From: an uncultured Bacteroides sp.
GTDB taxonomy: Bacteria > Bacteroidota > Bacteroidia > Bacteroidales > Bacteroidaceae
Direction of reading: 5' to 3'
Assembly (NCBI GenBank): GCA_900553815.1
Contig: USEY01000003.1
Location: forward strand, 1 to 64,000
Length of the DNA: 64,000 bases
Shown here: positions 46,203 to 55,145 of the stretch, one piece after another
Layout of the letters: the number at the start of each line of letters is the position of its first letter
How positions within the stretch are numbered: position 1 is the first letter of the stretch
Made by a program: the position numbers and the translations under genes
Notes under the pieces: model-generated
Seen by the model: only the letters and a program-made list of their open reading frames with translations
Told to the model about the DNA's origin: nothing
Databases searched by the model: none

Positions 46203-46590
46203 ATGAAACAGAAACATATCCTACTGCTGGCCTATACCATGGCCGCAACCAGCCTCGGGCTGCACGCATAAGACAGCCCGCTGCTCAACGACTATCGCAC
46301 TTTGGTAGAAACCTACAGCCCCGATCTGCGGGCAGCCCAGCATGCCGCCGGTGCCGGCCAGGAAGCACGCCAGTCGGCACACGCCGACTTCCTGCCCAAG
46401 CTATCGGGTGGTGCCAACTTCAACTATACCGGCAATCCGCTCCGGCTCGATGTCAACCTGCCCGGCACCGACGCTGCCTACACCTTTGAAAGTCGCGACA
46501 CGAAATACGGTGCCTCGCTCAACCTGTCGCAACCCCTCTATACCGGCGGAGCACTGCGTGCCGGATATGACAAGGCACGCGCCGAGGAGG
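46203..46590 (+). pseudogene. TolC-type outer-membrane efflux protein, N-terminal remnant
   Basis: From ATG 46203 a signal peptide is read (MKQKHILLLAYTMAATSLGLHA), then TAA (46269-46271) where CAA is expected. Past the stop the frame continues as the first roughly 110 residues of a TolC protein (LVETYSPDLRAAQHAAGAGQEARQ, FLPKLSGGANFNYTG, LNLSQPLYTGGALRAGYDKAR). It then passes in frame into a response-regulator sequence near 46575-46600. The remaining three quarters of TolC are gone. Confidence 0.88.
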
Positions 46591-47249
46591 CCATGCAATG
46601 GTTTGCCGGGCATCCGCACCCCGACATCCTGTTTCTCGACATACAGCTCACCGACGGTCTGTCGTTCTACTTCATCGAGCAGGCCCGGCCCGAGAGCATG
46701 ATTGTCTTTACCACGGCCTACGACGAGTATGCCGTCCGTGCCTTCAGGGTGAACAGCATCGACTACCTGCTGAAACCCATCCACCGCGAACGGCTGGCCG
46801 ACGCCATACAGAAGTTTGAACGGCTGACGGCTCCCCGCATACACGAACTGAACAGCCGGCTCGACATGCAGGAACTGATTCAGGCACTTGCCGACCGCAA
46901 CACGCGCCGCTACCGCACGCGCTTCCTCATCAGCGGCCCGCGCAGCCTCTATACGCTGAACGTGGACGAGGTGTGCTACTTCTATTCGGAAGAAAAGATA
47001 ACCTTTGCCGTGACGACCGACCGCCGTACGCACATCATCGACCTCCCGTTGGCCAAGCTCGAAGAACAGCTTGACCCGTAGCAGTTCTTCCGCGTCAACA
47101 GGCAGTACATCCTCTCGGCGCCCTGCATACGCGACATTGAGCCCTACTTCAACGGCAAGGTCGTTGTACACGTAGTTCCCGCAACCGACAGCCCCATACA
47201 GGTGAGCCGCGAAAAGGCGGCCGCACTGAAAATGTGGCTGAATTACTGA
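46591..47249 (+). pseudogene. LytTR-type response regulator, N-terminally deleted, joined to TolC remnant
   Basis: Starting at about EEAMQWFAGHPHPD the sequence is a receiver domain lacking its first roughly 40 residues, including the acidic pair. It keeps the phospho-acceptor region ILFLDIQLTDG, then TTAYDEYAVRAFRVNSIDYLLKPI and a LytTR DNA-binding domain (RTRFLISG…YTLNVDEVCYFYSEEKITF). A TAG at 47079-47081 interrupts LEEQLDP*QFFRVNRQYIL, where CAG would be expected. It ends MWLNY at 47249. The usual partner, a membrane histidine kinase, is missing. Confidence 0.88.
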
Positions 47250-47420
47250 CAACAGCGAAAACGGCCGGAACGCACAAGACACCCAAAAGCGACTGAATTA
47301 CTGAAAACAGAGTGAAAAGAAACACATCTTCTGTCACAGCCCCGACATGCCGGTAAACGGAGATTGTAAAATGTAGTTATTTTGTTTGGTACGAATGAAC
47401 CAAATCTGATTTGTTATCGT

Positions 47421-47428
47421 TATCTTTG
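47421..47428 (+). promoter_or_regulatory. -7 box of trxA
   Basis: TATCTTTG, exact -7 consensus followed by C, lies 125 bp before the thioredoxin start. It implies a leader of about 120 nt. The 304-bp gap 47250-47553 holds nothing else recognised. Confidence 0.5.
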
Positions 47429-47553
47429 CTCGGTCATTCGGTTCGGGCAAAGCGCAACCTGCTACCTATGGTTCAGGCCCTCCCTCGGAAGAACGACACG
47501 AAAGAGAGCAAGAATAATCAAAACATAATTTATAACTTAATCACTTAGAAGAG

Positions 47554-47871
47554 ATGGCTTTAGAAATTACTGACAACAATTACAAAGAGATTCTGGCAGA
47601 AGGCAAGCCGGTAGTTATTGACTTCTGGGCACCCTGGTGCGGTCCCTGCAAGATGGTAGGCCCCATCATTGAAGAACTGGCAGCCGAATACGAAGGTAAG
47701 GTTGCAATCGGCAAATGCGACGTAGACGACAACAACGACGTTGCCACCGAGTTCGGCATCCGCAGTATCCCCACTGTGCTTTTCTTCAAGAACGGCCAGC
47801 TGGTAGACAAGCAAATCGGTTCTTCTCCCAAACCGAAATATGTGGAGAAGATTGAAGCACTGCTCAAGTAA
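47554..47871 (+). CDS. trxA: Thioredoxin
   Basis: A 105-residue cytosolic thioredoxin with the redox-active WCGPC (Cys29, Cys32) in VVIDFWAPWCGPCKMVGP and the cis-proline in SIPTVLFF. It reduces protein disulfides and ribonucleotide reductase. Complete and of normal length, with a hairpin terminator directly after it. Confidence 0.97.
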   Translation: MALEITDNNYKEILAEGKPVVIDFWAPWCGPCKMVGPIIEELAAEYEGKVAIGKCDVDDNNDVATEFGIRSIPTVLFFKNGQLVDKQIGSSPKPKYVEKIEALLK

Positions 47872-47892
47872 GAATACATTGCGAAACCAAAA

Positions 47893-47923
47893 GGGGCGTG
47901 CAACTCCATGCACGCCACGCCCC
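47893..47923 (+). terminator. Hairpin after trxA
   Basis: GGGGCGTG (47893-47900) pairs with CACGCCCC (47916-47923) with an inner GTGCA/TGCAC-like extension. It lies 21 bp after the trxA stop. There is no long T-run. Confidence 0.55.
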
Positions 47924-47960
47924 TCCGACAAACTGAATTAATATTAATACCAAAAGAATT

Positions 47961-48296
47961 ATGGGACTGGAAGACGATTTCTTGAAGGACGATGTGGACG
48001 ATGAAAAGACCATCGCGTACATCAAAAACTATTTGCCGCAGGATTTGAAGGAGAAATTCTCCGACGATGAGTTCTACTACTTCCTCGACTTGCTCGACGA
48101 ATACTATGCCGAAAGCGGTATACTCGACGCTCAACCCGATGAGGACGGATATATTGATATTGATTTGGAAAAGATTGTGGACTACATCGTGAAGGAAGCC
48201 CGCAAGGACGGTATGGGCGAATATGAACCGGACGACATTCTGTTCGTCGTACAGGGCGAAATGGAATATACCGATTCGCTGGGCGAAGAAGAATAA
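47961..48296 (+). CDS. Conserved acidic hypothetical protein
   Basis: A 111-residue strongly acidic protein (about one third Asp/Glu), for example LEDDFLKDDVDDEKT and LDEYYAESGILDAQPDEDGYIDIDLEKIVDYIV. No signal or membrane segment and no known motif. Similar proteins seem widespread in Bacteroides, from memory. It lies 89 bp after trxA with the trxA hairpin between, and ends at a strong terminator. Confidence 0.75.
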   Translation: MGLEDDFLKDDVDDEKTIAYIKNYLPQDLKEKFSDDEFYYFLDLLDEYYAESGILDAQPDEDGYIDIDLEKIVDYIVKEARKDGMGEYEPDDILFVVQGEMEYTDSLGEEE

Positions 48297-48314
48297 ACGG
48301 ACGGAGTACCGAAT

Positions 48315-48377
48315 AAAAAAGACGGGCTGCAAGCCAGGGAAGAGATAATCCCTACGGTTTGCAGCCCGTTCTTTTTT
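48315..48377. terminator. Bidirectional terminator
   Basis: GACGGGCTGCAA (48321-48332) pairs with TTGCAGCCCGTTC (48359-48371). An A6 run precedes it and a T-run follows, so it works for both convergent genes (stops at 48296 and 48404). Confidence 0.85.
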
Positions 48378-48403
48378 CCGGTCACGGCCCATGCCGGCAA
48401 GCG

Positions 48404-48619
48404 CTAAGCAACCGGCGTATTCAGGTAGAAGAATACGGCCGTGCAGATGAGGATAAAGCCCAGCACGCCGTAGAACCAGCGTGCCTGCCGGCGACCCACG
48501 TTCTGCACGATGAACTGCGTGTTGCGTGCCGTGAAGAACCAGTTCCAGTCCATCAGCGCGGCCAGCAGCGCAATGATGCCGGCCAGGGCAAAGATTCCTT
48601 GAATGATGTATTGACTCAT
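48404..48619 (-). CDS. Immunity-17-like two-helix membrane protein
   Basis: A 71-residue protein with two transmembrane helices (about 5-24 and 47-66) and the linker NWFFTARNTQFIVQNVGRRQARWFYG, as in the Imm17 family, from memory. Imm17 was named for its presence in polymorphic toxin loci. No toxin or secretion gene lies here; the neighbours are tsaE and porX on the same strand. An immunity role is therefore unsupported at this site. Confidence 0.7.
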   Translation of the reverse strand: MSQYIIQGIFALAGIIALLAALMDWNWFFTARNTQFIVQNVGRRQARWFYGVLGFILICTAVFFYLNTPVA

Positions 48620-48647
48620 GCAGTGTCTTCCTTTAGGTGTTCACAGG

Positions 48648-49073
48648 TCAGTTGGCCTCTTCCATCGTCACCTTGCGCGCACCGCCGTCCACTTCCTCAA
48701 TGGTCACGTTGACAGCATTGCCGGGCAGCAGGTCTTCTATCAGTTCGGGCCACTCAATGAAGCACACGGCACCGCTGTAGAAGTAGTCTTCGTAACCCAT
48801 GTCGTAAACTTCATCCAACTTCTTGATGCGATAGAAGTCGAAGTGGTAAATCAGTTCGGCAGTCTCTTCCGAACGGTACTCGTTGACAATGGCAAAGGTA
48901 GGTGAAGTAATGACATCCTTTACTCCCAGTTCCTCACAGATGGCCTTGATAAAAGTAGTTTTTCCAGCTCCCATCTTGCCATAGAAGGCAAAAACGGTGT
49001 TGTCGCCCATGTTCTGTACAAATTGCTTGGCAGCTTCGTGTATCTGCTCCAGCGATTGAATGTTTATTTCCAT
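48648..49073 (-). CDS. tsaE: tRNA threonylcarbamoyladenosine biosynthesis ATPase
   Basis: A 141-residue P-loop protein needed, with TsaB/TsaD, for t6A37 modification of tRNA. Walker A is GKMGAGKTT (32-40), followed by [11 protein letters not shown] and YHFDFYRI, and the conserved CFIEWPE near residue 106. Complete. It lies 65 bp after porX on the same strand. Confidence 0.95.
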   Translation of the reverse strand: MEINIQSLEQIHEAAKQFVQNMGDNTVFAFYGKMGAGKTTFIKAICEELGVKDVITSPTFAIVNEYRSEETAELIYHFDFYRIKKLDEVYDMGYEDYFYSGAVCFIEWPELIEDLLPGNAVNVTIEEVDGGARKVTMEEAN

Positions 49074-49138
49074 GTTCTTTCAGTTTATTATTATGTTCAA
49101 ATTCTTGTTTCACAGTCAGTAATTTCCGGCAGGGGGGG

Positions 49139-50716
49139 CTATTCGGGCCTGTTCAGCAGAATGAGCGGAACAAGCATCTCTTCCATCGATATGCCTCCGT
49201 GCTGGAAAGTGTCGGCGTAGTAGCCGGCATGGTAATTATAGTTGTTAGGATAGACAAAGAAGTCTTTTCCCGTGGCAAAGATGTAGCGCGAACTCAGGCT
49301 GGGAGCCGGCAGGTGGGCTTCGGCCGGACGCGATACTTCAAATACCTGCTTCGGATTGTAGGTCATGTTGCGCGACAGCTTGTAGCGCAGGTTGGTATTG
49401 ATTTCGTTCATCGAACTTTGCACCTTGACCGGATTGTTCACGCGGATGCTGCCATGGTCAGTGGTCAGGATAATCTTATAGTTGCGGCCGGAGAGTGCCT
49501 TGAACAGGTCGCGCAAGGGCGAATGGCGGAACCAGGACAGCGTAATGCTGCGGTAGGCGGCCTCGGTAGAAGCCAGCTCGCGTATCATTTTGTTCTCCGT
49601 GCGGCTGTGGCTCAGCATGTCTATGAAGTTGAAGACGGCAATGTTCAGGTCGTTCTTGTCCAGCGAAGGCAGTTGGGCGATGAGTTTCTCGGCGGCCGCG
49701 GCATCGTTTATCTTGTGGTAAGAGAAGGTATGCTGACGGCGGTAGCGGTCGAAGAGGGTCTGTATCAGCGGAGCCTCGTTCAAGTTCTTGCTTTCCGCTT
49801 CGTTCTCGTCAATCCACAGGTCGGGAAACAGGCGGACTATCTGGTCGGGCATCAGTCCCGAAAAGAGTGCGTTGCGGGCATACTGGGTAGTGGTGGGCAG
49901 GATGCTGTAGTAGAGTTGTTCTTCAACGTTAAACAAGTCAGCAATCTCGGCTGCCAGCACACGCCACTGGTCGTAACGGAAGTTGTCGAGCACAATAAAG
50001 AAGACCTTCTCACCACGGTCGAGCAACGGCAGCAGGAAGTGCTTGAAGATGTCAGGGCTCATCAGCGGACGTGCGTCGCGTGCCTGCTGCGGTGCCTTGG
50101 GGTCCATGGCTGCCATCCAGCCCATGTACTCGTGCTTCACAAAGCGGGCAAAGGCGGCGTTGGCCTCGTTCTTCTGCATGGCCAGCATCTCGCCCATGGG
50201 GCTGTCGCTGCTTTCCAGTTCCAGTTCCCAGTAGACCAGCTTCTTGTAAAGCTCTATCCACTCCGTGGCCGACAGTCTGTCGTTGATTTGCATGCCTATA
50301 CGGCCAAAATCCTGCTGATAGGTGGTTTGGGTCACCTCGCTCACGATATCCTTGCGGTGGAGGTTCTTTTTCAGCGAAAGCAATATCTGGTTGGGGTTGA
50401 CAGGTTTTATCAGGTAGTCGGCAATCTTTTGCCCGATGGCCATGTCCATGATGTTCTCTTCCTCGCTCTTGGTCACCATGACAACCGGAACGGTGGGACA
50501 AATGTCCTTTATCATCGACAGCGTCTGCAGGCCGCTCAGTCCGGGCATGTTCTCGTCCAGCAGAATCAGGTCGTAGGTAGTGGCACGACAACAGTCCAAC
50601 GCGTCCTGCCCGTTGGTCACGGTGTCTACCTCATAGCCTTTTCCTTCCAGAAACATGATGTGCGGCCGCAGCATGCTTATCTCGTCGTCTACCCACAGCA
50701 ACTTGTCTTTTCTCAT
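49139..50716 (-). CDS. porX: PorX-type response regulator with PglZ alkaline-phosphatase domain
   Basis: A 525-residue cytoplasmic protein. The receiver domain (1-120) has the phospho-acceptor Asp54 (LILLDENMPG) and acidic Asp10-Asp11. A helical linker follows, then the PglZ domain (about 200-515) with metal-site segments VLDNFRYDQWR, TTQYARNALFSG, LTTDHGSIRV and FQHGGISMEEM. In Porphyromonas and Flavobacterium PorX governs type IX secretion and its PglZ domain hydrolyses oligonucleotides. No type IX core gene is in this window. It lies 24 bp after porW. Confidence 0.92.
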   Translation of the reverse strand: MRKDKLLWVDDEISMLRPHIMFLEGKGYEVDTVTNGQDALDCCRATTYDLILLDENMPGLSGLQTLSMIKDICPTVPVVMVTKSEEENIMDMAIGQKIADYLIKPVNPNQILLSLKKNLHRKDIVSEVTQTTYQQDFGRIGMQINDRLSATEWIELYKKLVYWELELESSDSPMGEMLAMQKNEANAAFARFVKHEYMGWMAAMDPKAPQQARDARPLMSPDIFKHFLLPLLDRGEKVFFIVLDNFRYDQWRVLAAEIADLFNVEEQLYYSILPTTTQYARNALFSGLMPDQIVRLFPDLWIDENEAESKNLNEAPLIQTLFDRYRRQHTFSYHKINDAAAAEKLIAQLPSLDKNDLNIAVFNFIDMLSHSRTENKMIRELASTEAAYRSITLSWFRHSPLRDLFKALSGRNYKIILTTDHGSIRVNNPVKVQSSMNEINTNLRYKLSRNMTYNPKQVFEVSRPAEAHLPAPSLSSRYIFATGKDFFVYPNNYNYHAGYYADTFQHGGISMEEMLVPLILLNRPE

Positions 50717-50740
50717 CTTTTCCCCTTTCCTTATTACTAT

Positions 50741-53700
50741 TTACTCCTCAAAAATAATCAAATCTTCCTCATCCTCACCAGCTTCTCCCTGATTATTTTC
50801 ATCCTCTTCCTCTTCGGACTTCTCTTCCGGCAGGTTCTGCAAGGGTTCATCCAGCGTGTAACCCTTCAGTTCCGGCTCGGGAATGGTGGCGAAATAGCGA
50901 CGGAAGAAGCCGTCGTAGTCGTCAAAGCTGTAGTCTTTCAGCATCAAGGCATAGTTGTCTTCGGATATCAGGATGGCACGTATGCCGCTCAACCGTTCGG
51001 CCAATTGCGGATTCTCGTACAGACGGCGAAAATACTGGTAGGCCTCGTCATAGTTGGCAAACGGCCGCACCTGCAACATGCCTATACCCCGCTCGTGGGC
51101 AAAGCTCAAGTCGAAATTCTTCACCAGGAAGGTGCTGAAGTTGTAGCGTGCCACCTCATAGAGCAACTGGTTTTCGTTCAGACTACCTTCCTCGTAGGCC
51201 AGCATGAAGAGGAAAGGTACGTCACGCCGACGACTGAAAGCGCTGTCGGGCAACACTACATCGGCACGCGTACTGTCGGCCATCAGATTGCCCGCCTCAG
51301 CCAGTGCCGCGCTGCGCCGCTTCCAGATGCTGCCAAAGCCGGTACTTTCACGAGCCAGCAGTCTGCCTTCCTGCACGCCACGCAGGATGTGGGCGGCCAG
51401 GTCGGTTATTTCGTTTTCAGGATAATTCTGCACTACCTGTTTCAATCCTTCCAAGAACTCTTTCTGCTTGTCGGTCATCAGCTGTGAGGCAGCCTCCAGA
51501 AACAGGAATTTAGGCCGGTGAGCACCCAGCGGATACAGTTCGCCCGACTTGCGGGCTGCTTCGGCTACAGCCTCGTAGCGTCCCGCCTCGTAGTCGGCAT
51601 ACGCCCGGGCATAGAGCGAATCTTCCCGATGGCGGCCATAGCGGGCATTATCCACAAAGTCGGGGTCGGCCAGGATACGTGTGAAACGACTGTCGGGGAA
51701 GCGTGCGAGCAACGAATCGCGGAAAGCCTCGGCCCGTTGCAGAGCCAATCCGTTTCCACCGCCCCGGTAATTGCGTTCCATTTCCAACAGGAACAACTGG
51801 TACAGGGCCTCATCCGCCCGTTCAAATTCCGGGAACCGCTCCACCAACCGGGTCAGCGACCGTTCGGCCTGCACCAGGTTGTGCATGCGCTCCCTGAAGA
51901 GGACGCCCGCCTGAAACAGGGCTTCCATCAGCTGCTGGTTGGAAGCCTGCATGGCTTCCTCGGTCAGCGGTATCTGCGCCAGGTAATAGGCCGGATTGTG
52001 CAGTTCATTCCCCGTAGTGTCGGCCACCGCCGGCTGTCCACCGCTAGCCGGTGCCTGCAGGGAGTCGGCTGACAAGCCATCGGCAGCAACATCCGCTTGC
52101 AGGCCGGTGCTGTCTTCGGGCTCGCTGTAGTCCACTTCCTCAAAGTCGTCCAGTGCCACCACCGTCTTGTTGCTCCGCCGCCAGTTATCTTCCAGCTTAC
52201 GCTTGCCCCAGGTGCGCAAGAACTCTGTCCGGCCCCTCTCCACCGCCTGCTGGTTGTAGAAGTACCACTCCTGGCTGGACGTGCCTCCCATGGAAACTTC
52301 CGGCATGGCCACTGCCGGTTGCCTGCCTATCGCTCCCTGCAACTGTGCCACTTGCATCTTCTGTTCCTCCAGTTCGGCATCTTCGGCAGCCTGGCGTTCG
52401 GCCTCCTCGCGTGCCTTCACTTCGGCAATGATGCGTTCCACCACCGCCATCCGTTCTTCCTCGCTCAGACTGGCCAGATGCTGCAAACTGTCCTGCAACT
52501 GGATGGTGCTGACATGAGGCACCAGTTCATCCAGAATCTCGGACCGGCGCACCGTCTCCTTATAAGCCTTATGCTCCTGGCCCAACAGGGCTATGGCATC
52601 GGTATAAGCCCGGGCCGCCTCGGCATAACGTTCCTGCGCCCAAAAGATATTTCCAAGCGACAACTGCAAGACGCCTTTCTCCACACCACCGCCCGTACTT
52701 TTCTCCACTCCGGTCTGATAGGCCTTCACAGCCTTTGCCGTGTCCTGACGCGCCAGATATACATTACCCAGCCCATAATAAATTCGTTCCTGATAATCCT
52801 TGTTCTTACCGTCGCGAGCCAGCTTCAGCAGCCGTTGCGCCGCCTTGTCGGCCTCCTTCGGCGGCACCACTTCCGACTGAGCAATGCGTGCGCTCAGCGA
52901 CAGCTGATAAGGCGGATTCAGCCTGATAGCCTTGCTGTATGCCTGATAGGCGGCTGCCGGTTGCTGGGTCAGCTGGCAGACCTGTCCCAACAGATAGTAT
53001 CCGCGTGCCCGCTGCCACCGGCTCCGCTCGCCCTCCACCGCCTGCCGCAAGTAGGGCACCGCCTCTTTCAGTCGTCCGGCCCGCAGCAGCATGTCGGCCC
53101 GAGCCGAGGAGTAGGCCGTGTGCAGCGAGGCAGGCAGGCTGTCGTTGTTGGCACGGTTCAGGGCGTCTTCAGCATCGTAGTTCCAGCCCAGTGCCGCATA
53201 GCACTGCGCCTGCCTTATCAGTGCCTCGCCCGTAACGGCAGGCTGCCCCTTATAAAGGCGGGCTATGTAACTGAACGTAACGGCGGCTTCCTCAAAAGCT
53301 CCCTTCTGAAACTGCGCCTTGCCCAGCAGCATCCAGGCATTGTGCAGGAAGGGGTTGAACTCCCGCCGCGCCAGCCACTTCCTGTATTCGGGTGTATAGG
53401 CCCGGCCCGGCGTACGCACCGGACGGCGCTTGATGGAGTGCCGTCCGATGGCCTTCTGCGCCTTCTCGATGGCACGGTCGAACTCGGCCGTGCCAAGGGC
53501 GGCCGTGGCCTTGTTGCCCACGGGATAGAGCGGAATCATTTCCAGATAATTGTCCTGATTGCCTTCCTGCTGTGCCAGCAGTCCGGCCTTGTAAGCCTCA
53601 TTGCCGTTGAAGTAAACGTTGTAACGGGTGGTCAGTGCATGATAAAAGCGGCTGCCTGCCGTATTCTTGCGCGTAGAACAGCCTGCGAACAGGGCAAGTA

Positions 53701-53752
53701 GCAGCGTCAGCACGCCGACCGCCTTTGTACAACTGCTTTTACGGCCTTGCAT
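50741..53752 (-). CDS. porW: PorW/SprE-type TPR lipoprotein
   Basis: A 1003-residue lipoprotein (LFAGC after MQGRKSSCTKAVGV). The N-terminal conserved part NTAGSRFYHALTTRYNVYFNGNEAYKAG is typical of PorW/SprE. It is followed by many TPR-like repeats (about 130-400, again 560-760) and a C-terminal region ending in an acidic tail. PorW/SprE proteins are needed for type IX secretion and gliding elsewhere. The ATG at 53752 is chosen as it opens the lipoprotein signal. It overlaps the end of the ABC permease gene by 46 bp, which suggests coupling. Confidence 0.88.
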   Translation of the reverse strand: MQGRKSSCTKAVGVLTLLLALFAGCSTRKNTAGSRFYHALTTRYNVYFNGNEAYKAGLLAQQEGNQDNYLEMIPLYPVGNKATAALGTAEFDRAIEKAQKAIGRHSIKRRPVRTPGRAYTPEYRKWLARREFNPFLHNAWMLLGKAQFQKGAFEEAAVTFSYIARLYKGQPAVTGEALIRQAQCYAALGWNYDAEDALNRANNDSLPASLHTAYSSARADMLLRAGRLKEAVPYLRQAVEGERSRWQRARGYYLLGQVCQLTQQPAAAYQAYSKAIRLNPPYQLSLSARIAQSEVVPPKEADKAAQRLLKLARDGKNKDYQERIYYGLGNVYLARQDTAKAVKAYQTGVEKSTGGGVEKGVLQLSLGNIFWAQERYAEAARAYTDAIALLGQEHKAYKETVRRSEILDELVPHVSTIQLQDSLQHLASLSEEERMAVVERIIAEVKAREEAERQAAEDAELEEQKMQVAQLQGAIGRQPAVAMPEVSMGGTSSQEWYFYNQQAVERGRTEFLRTWGKRKLEDNWRRSNKTVVALDDFEEVDYSEPEDSTGLQADVAADGLSADSLQAPASGGQPAVADTTGNELHNPAYYLAQIPLTEEAMQASNQQLMEALFQAGVLFRERMHNLVQAERSLTRLVERFPEFERADEALYQLFLLEMERNYRGGGNGLALQRAEAFRDSLLARFPDSRFTRILADPDFVDNARYGRHREDSLYARAYADYEAGRYEAVAEAARKSGELYPLGAHRPKFLFLEAASQLMTDKQKEFLEGLKQVVQNYPENEITDLAAHILRGVQEGRLLARESTGFGSIWKRRSAALAEAGNLMADSTRADVVLPDSAFSRRRDVPFLFMLAYEEGSLNENQLLYEVARYNFSTFLVKNFDLSFAHERGIGMLQVRPFANYDEAYQYFRRLYENPQLAERLSGIRAILISEDNYALMLKDYSFDDYDGFFRRYFATIPEPELKGYTLDEPLQNLPEEKSEEEEDENNQGEAGEDEEDLIIFEE

Positions 53753-54522
53753 GCGAAATAGATTAGGATGGAAACAAATATGATGGAGGCTCCCGAAGGA
53801 ATGTTCCAGTAGAAGGACAGCAACAGGCCGCCCAGACAACCCACGCAACCCACCACAATGGACAACAGGATGATGCGCTTGAAGCTGGCCGTAAACAGGT
53901 TGGCCGTCATCTGCGGTATGGTGAGCAGCGAAATGACCAGCACAATGCCTACCATGCGCAGGCACGACACAATGGCCAGGGCTATGAACAGCATCATGAC
54001 ATACTCCAGCGTACGCACCGGCAAGCCCTGTGAACGGGCAAACTCACGGTCGAAGGCTATGCAGACAATGGTATTGACCTGCAGAAAGAAGAATACAGCC
54101 AGCACTACTGCCAGCGCGGCCAGCAGCAAGAGGTCGGACACGTCGATGGTCAGGATATTGCCAAACAGATAGGCCGACAGGTCGGGCGCAAACCCCGGCG
54201 AAAGATAGGAAAAGATGACGCCCAGCGCCATGCCCAACGCCCAGAACACGGCAATGGCCGAGTCCTCGCGCATATCGGTGCGCTTGCTCAACCATTCCAC
54301 GCCGAAAGCCGACAGCACGGCAAACACCGTGGCCGAGAGCAGGGGCGAAATGCCGGTGTACAGTCCCAGCCCGATGCCTCCGAACGAGGCATGCGTCAGC
54401 CCGCCGCTGATGAACACCAGCCGACGGCAGACAATGTAAGTGCCCACAATGCCACAGACGATGCTGGCAAGCAGGCTACCCAGCAAGGCGTGTTGAAAGA
54501 ATGTATATTGCAGTAAATCCAT
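53707..54522 (-). CDS. Zinc/manganese-type ABC transporter permease
   Basis: A 271-residue membrane protein of the ABC-3 family (ZnuB/TroC-like), with about eight transmembrane helices and the conserved start FQHALLGSLLASIVCGIVGTYIVCRRLVFISGGLTHASFGGIG. It imports a divalent metal, probably zinc or manganese. The ATPase and binding protein are not adjacent, so they must be encoded elsewhere. It overlaps porW and lies 71 bp after the next upstream gene. Confidence 0.93.
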   Translation of the reverse strand: MDLLQYTFFQHALLGSLLASIVCGIVGTYIVCRRLVFISGGLTHASFGGIGLGLYTGISPLLSATVFAVLSAFGVEWLSKRTDMREDSAIAVFWALGMALGVIFSYLSPGFAPDLSAYLFGNILTIDVSDLLLLAALAVVLAVFFFLQVNTIVCIAFDREFARSQGLPVRTLEYVMMLFIALAIVSCLRMVGIVLVISLLTIPQMTANLFTASFKRIILLSIVVGCVGCLGGLLLSFYWNIPSGASIIFVSILIYFACKAVKAVVQRRSAC

Positions 54523-54593
54523 GTTGTTCAGCGGTTAGTGGTAAGTGGTTAGTGGTTAGCGGTCAGTAAGTAGAACTATTAATCCTCCCCTTA

Positions 54594-55013
54594 TTATATC
54601 CCCCTCCGTTCGCGCACAATCAGCAGCACCTCGTCCTTGATGCCCTCGGGCAGGGCAATGCCGCGCAACTGGAGGCTGCGCACCCAGCCCGCCACATCCT
54701 CGGACTGCATGGTGTAGAACACATCGCGAAATTCTTCCTCCTGTTCGGGCGTATAGGCATCGGGACTGACACCGATGTAGCGGTCCAGTTCCTCGTCGTC
54801 GTAGTACTCTATCTTCTTGCTGACGGCGGCCAGCAGGCTCTCCTTTTCGCACACTTCGTGCTGCCCGCAACATTCCTGGTCCACTTCCTTTACCTCGGGC
54901 ATGGCATCAAGTTCGCCACTTTCCACTTTTTTCTGCAGCCGGCGGTTCCGTATCGTTCCGGCCACGGCGGCCACCACGGCCAAGGCTATCAAGCTAATAA
55001 TGAGTATCCACAT
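54594..55013 (-). CDS. Conserved Bacteroidetes protein with one N-terminal membrane helix
   Basis: A 139-residue protein with a transmembrane helix (residues 2-20), a basic stretch (RNRRLQKK), a short linker with CCGQHEVC, then a helical cytosolic domain (DDEELDRYIGVSPDAYTPEQEEEFRDVFYTMQ…VAGWVRSLQLRGIALPEGIKDEVLLIV). Its function is unknown. It heads the minus-strand run that continues with the metal permease, porW and porX. Confidence 0.75.
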   Translation of the reverse strand: MWILIISLIALAVVAAVAGTIRNRRLQKKVESGELDAMPEVKEVDQECCGQHEVCEKESLLAAVSKKIEYYDDEELDRYIGVSPDAYTPEQEEEFRDVFYTMQSEDVAGWVRSLQLRGIALPEGIKDEVLLIVRERRGI

Positions 55014-55056
55014 GACTTTACGTTACTTGCAAACTCTCCCCAACAGTAGGGAGGTA

Positions 55057-55064
55057 CAAAGATA
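55057..55064 (-). promoter_or_regulatory. -7 box of the 54594-55013 gene
   Basis: TATCTTTG on the minus strand, exact -7 consensus, 44 bp before the start at 55013. It probably also drives the metal permease, porW and porX. Confidence 0.5.
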
Positions 55065-55106
55065 GGTATTCCTAATGAAAAAAGCGGAATATTGCGAAGA
55101 GTTCTT

Positions 55107-55114
55107 TACTTTTG
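55107..55114 (+). promoter_or_regulatory. -7 box of the MATE gene
   Basis: TACTTTTG followed by C, 32 bp before the start at 55146, fits the -7 consensus. Together with the box at 55057 it forms a divergent promoter region. Confidence 0.45.
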
Positions 55115-55145
55115 CAGGCCAAAACCACAGTAATATCAGTAATAT

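Noticed and set aside
46302..47081. A genuine new fusion of an efflux channel with a response regulator
   Set aside because: The signal peptide is cut off by TAA, both partners are incomplete at the joint, and a TAG interrupts the LytTR domain; deletion is the simpler explanation.
49139..53752. A type IX secretion locus
   Set aside because: Only the PorX and PorW homologues are present; no translocon, motor or surface-sorting gene was found in the window.
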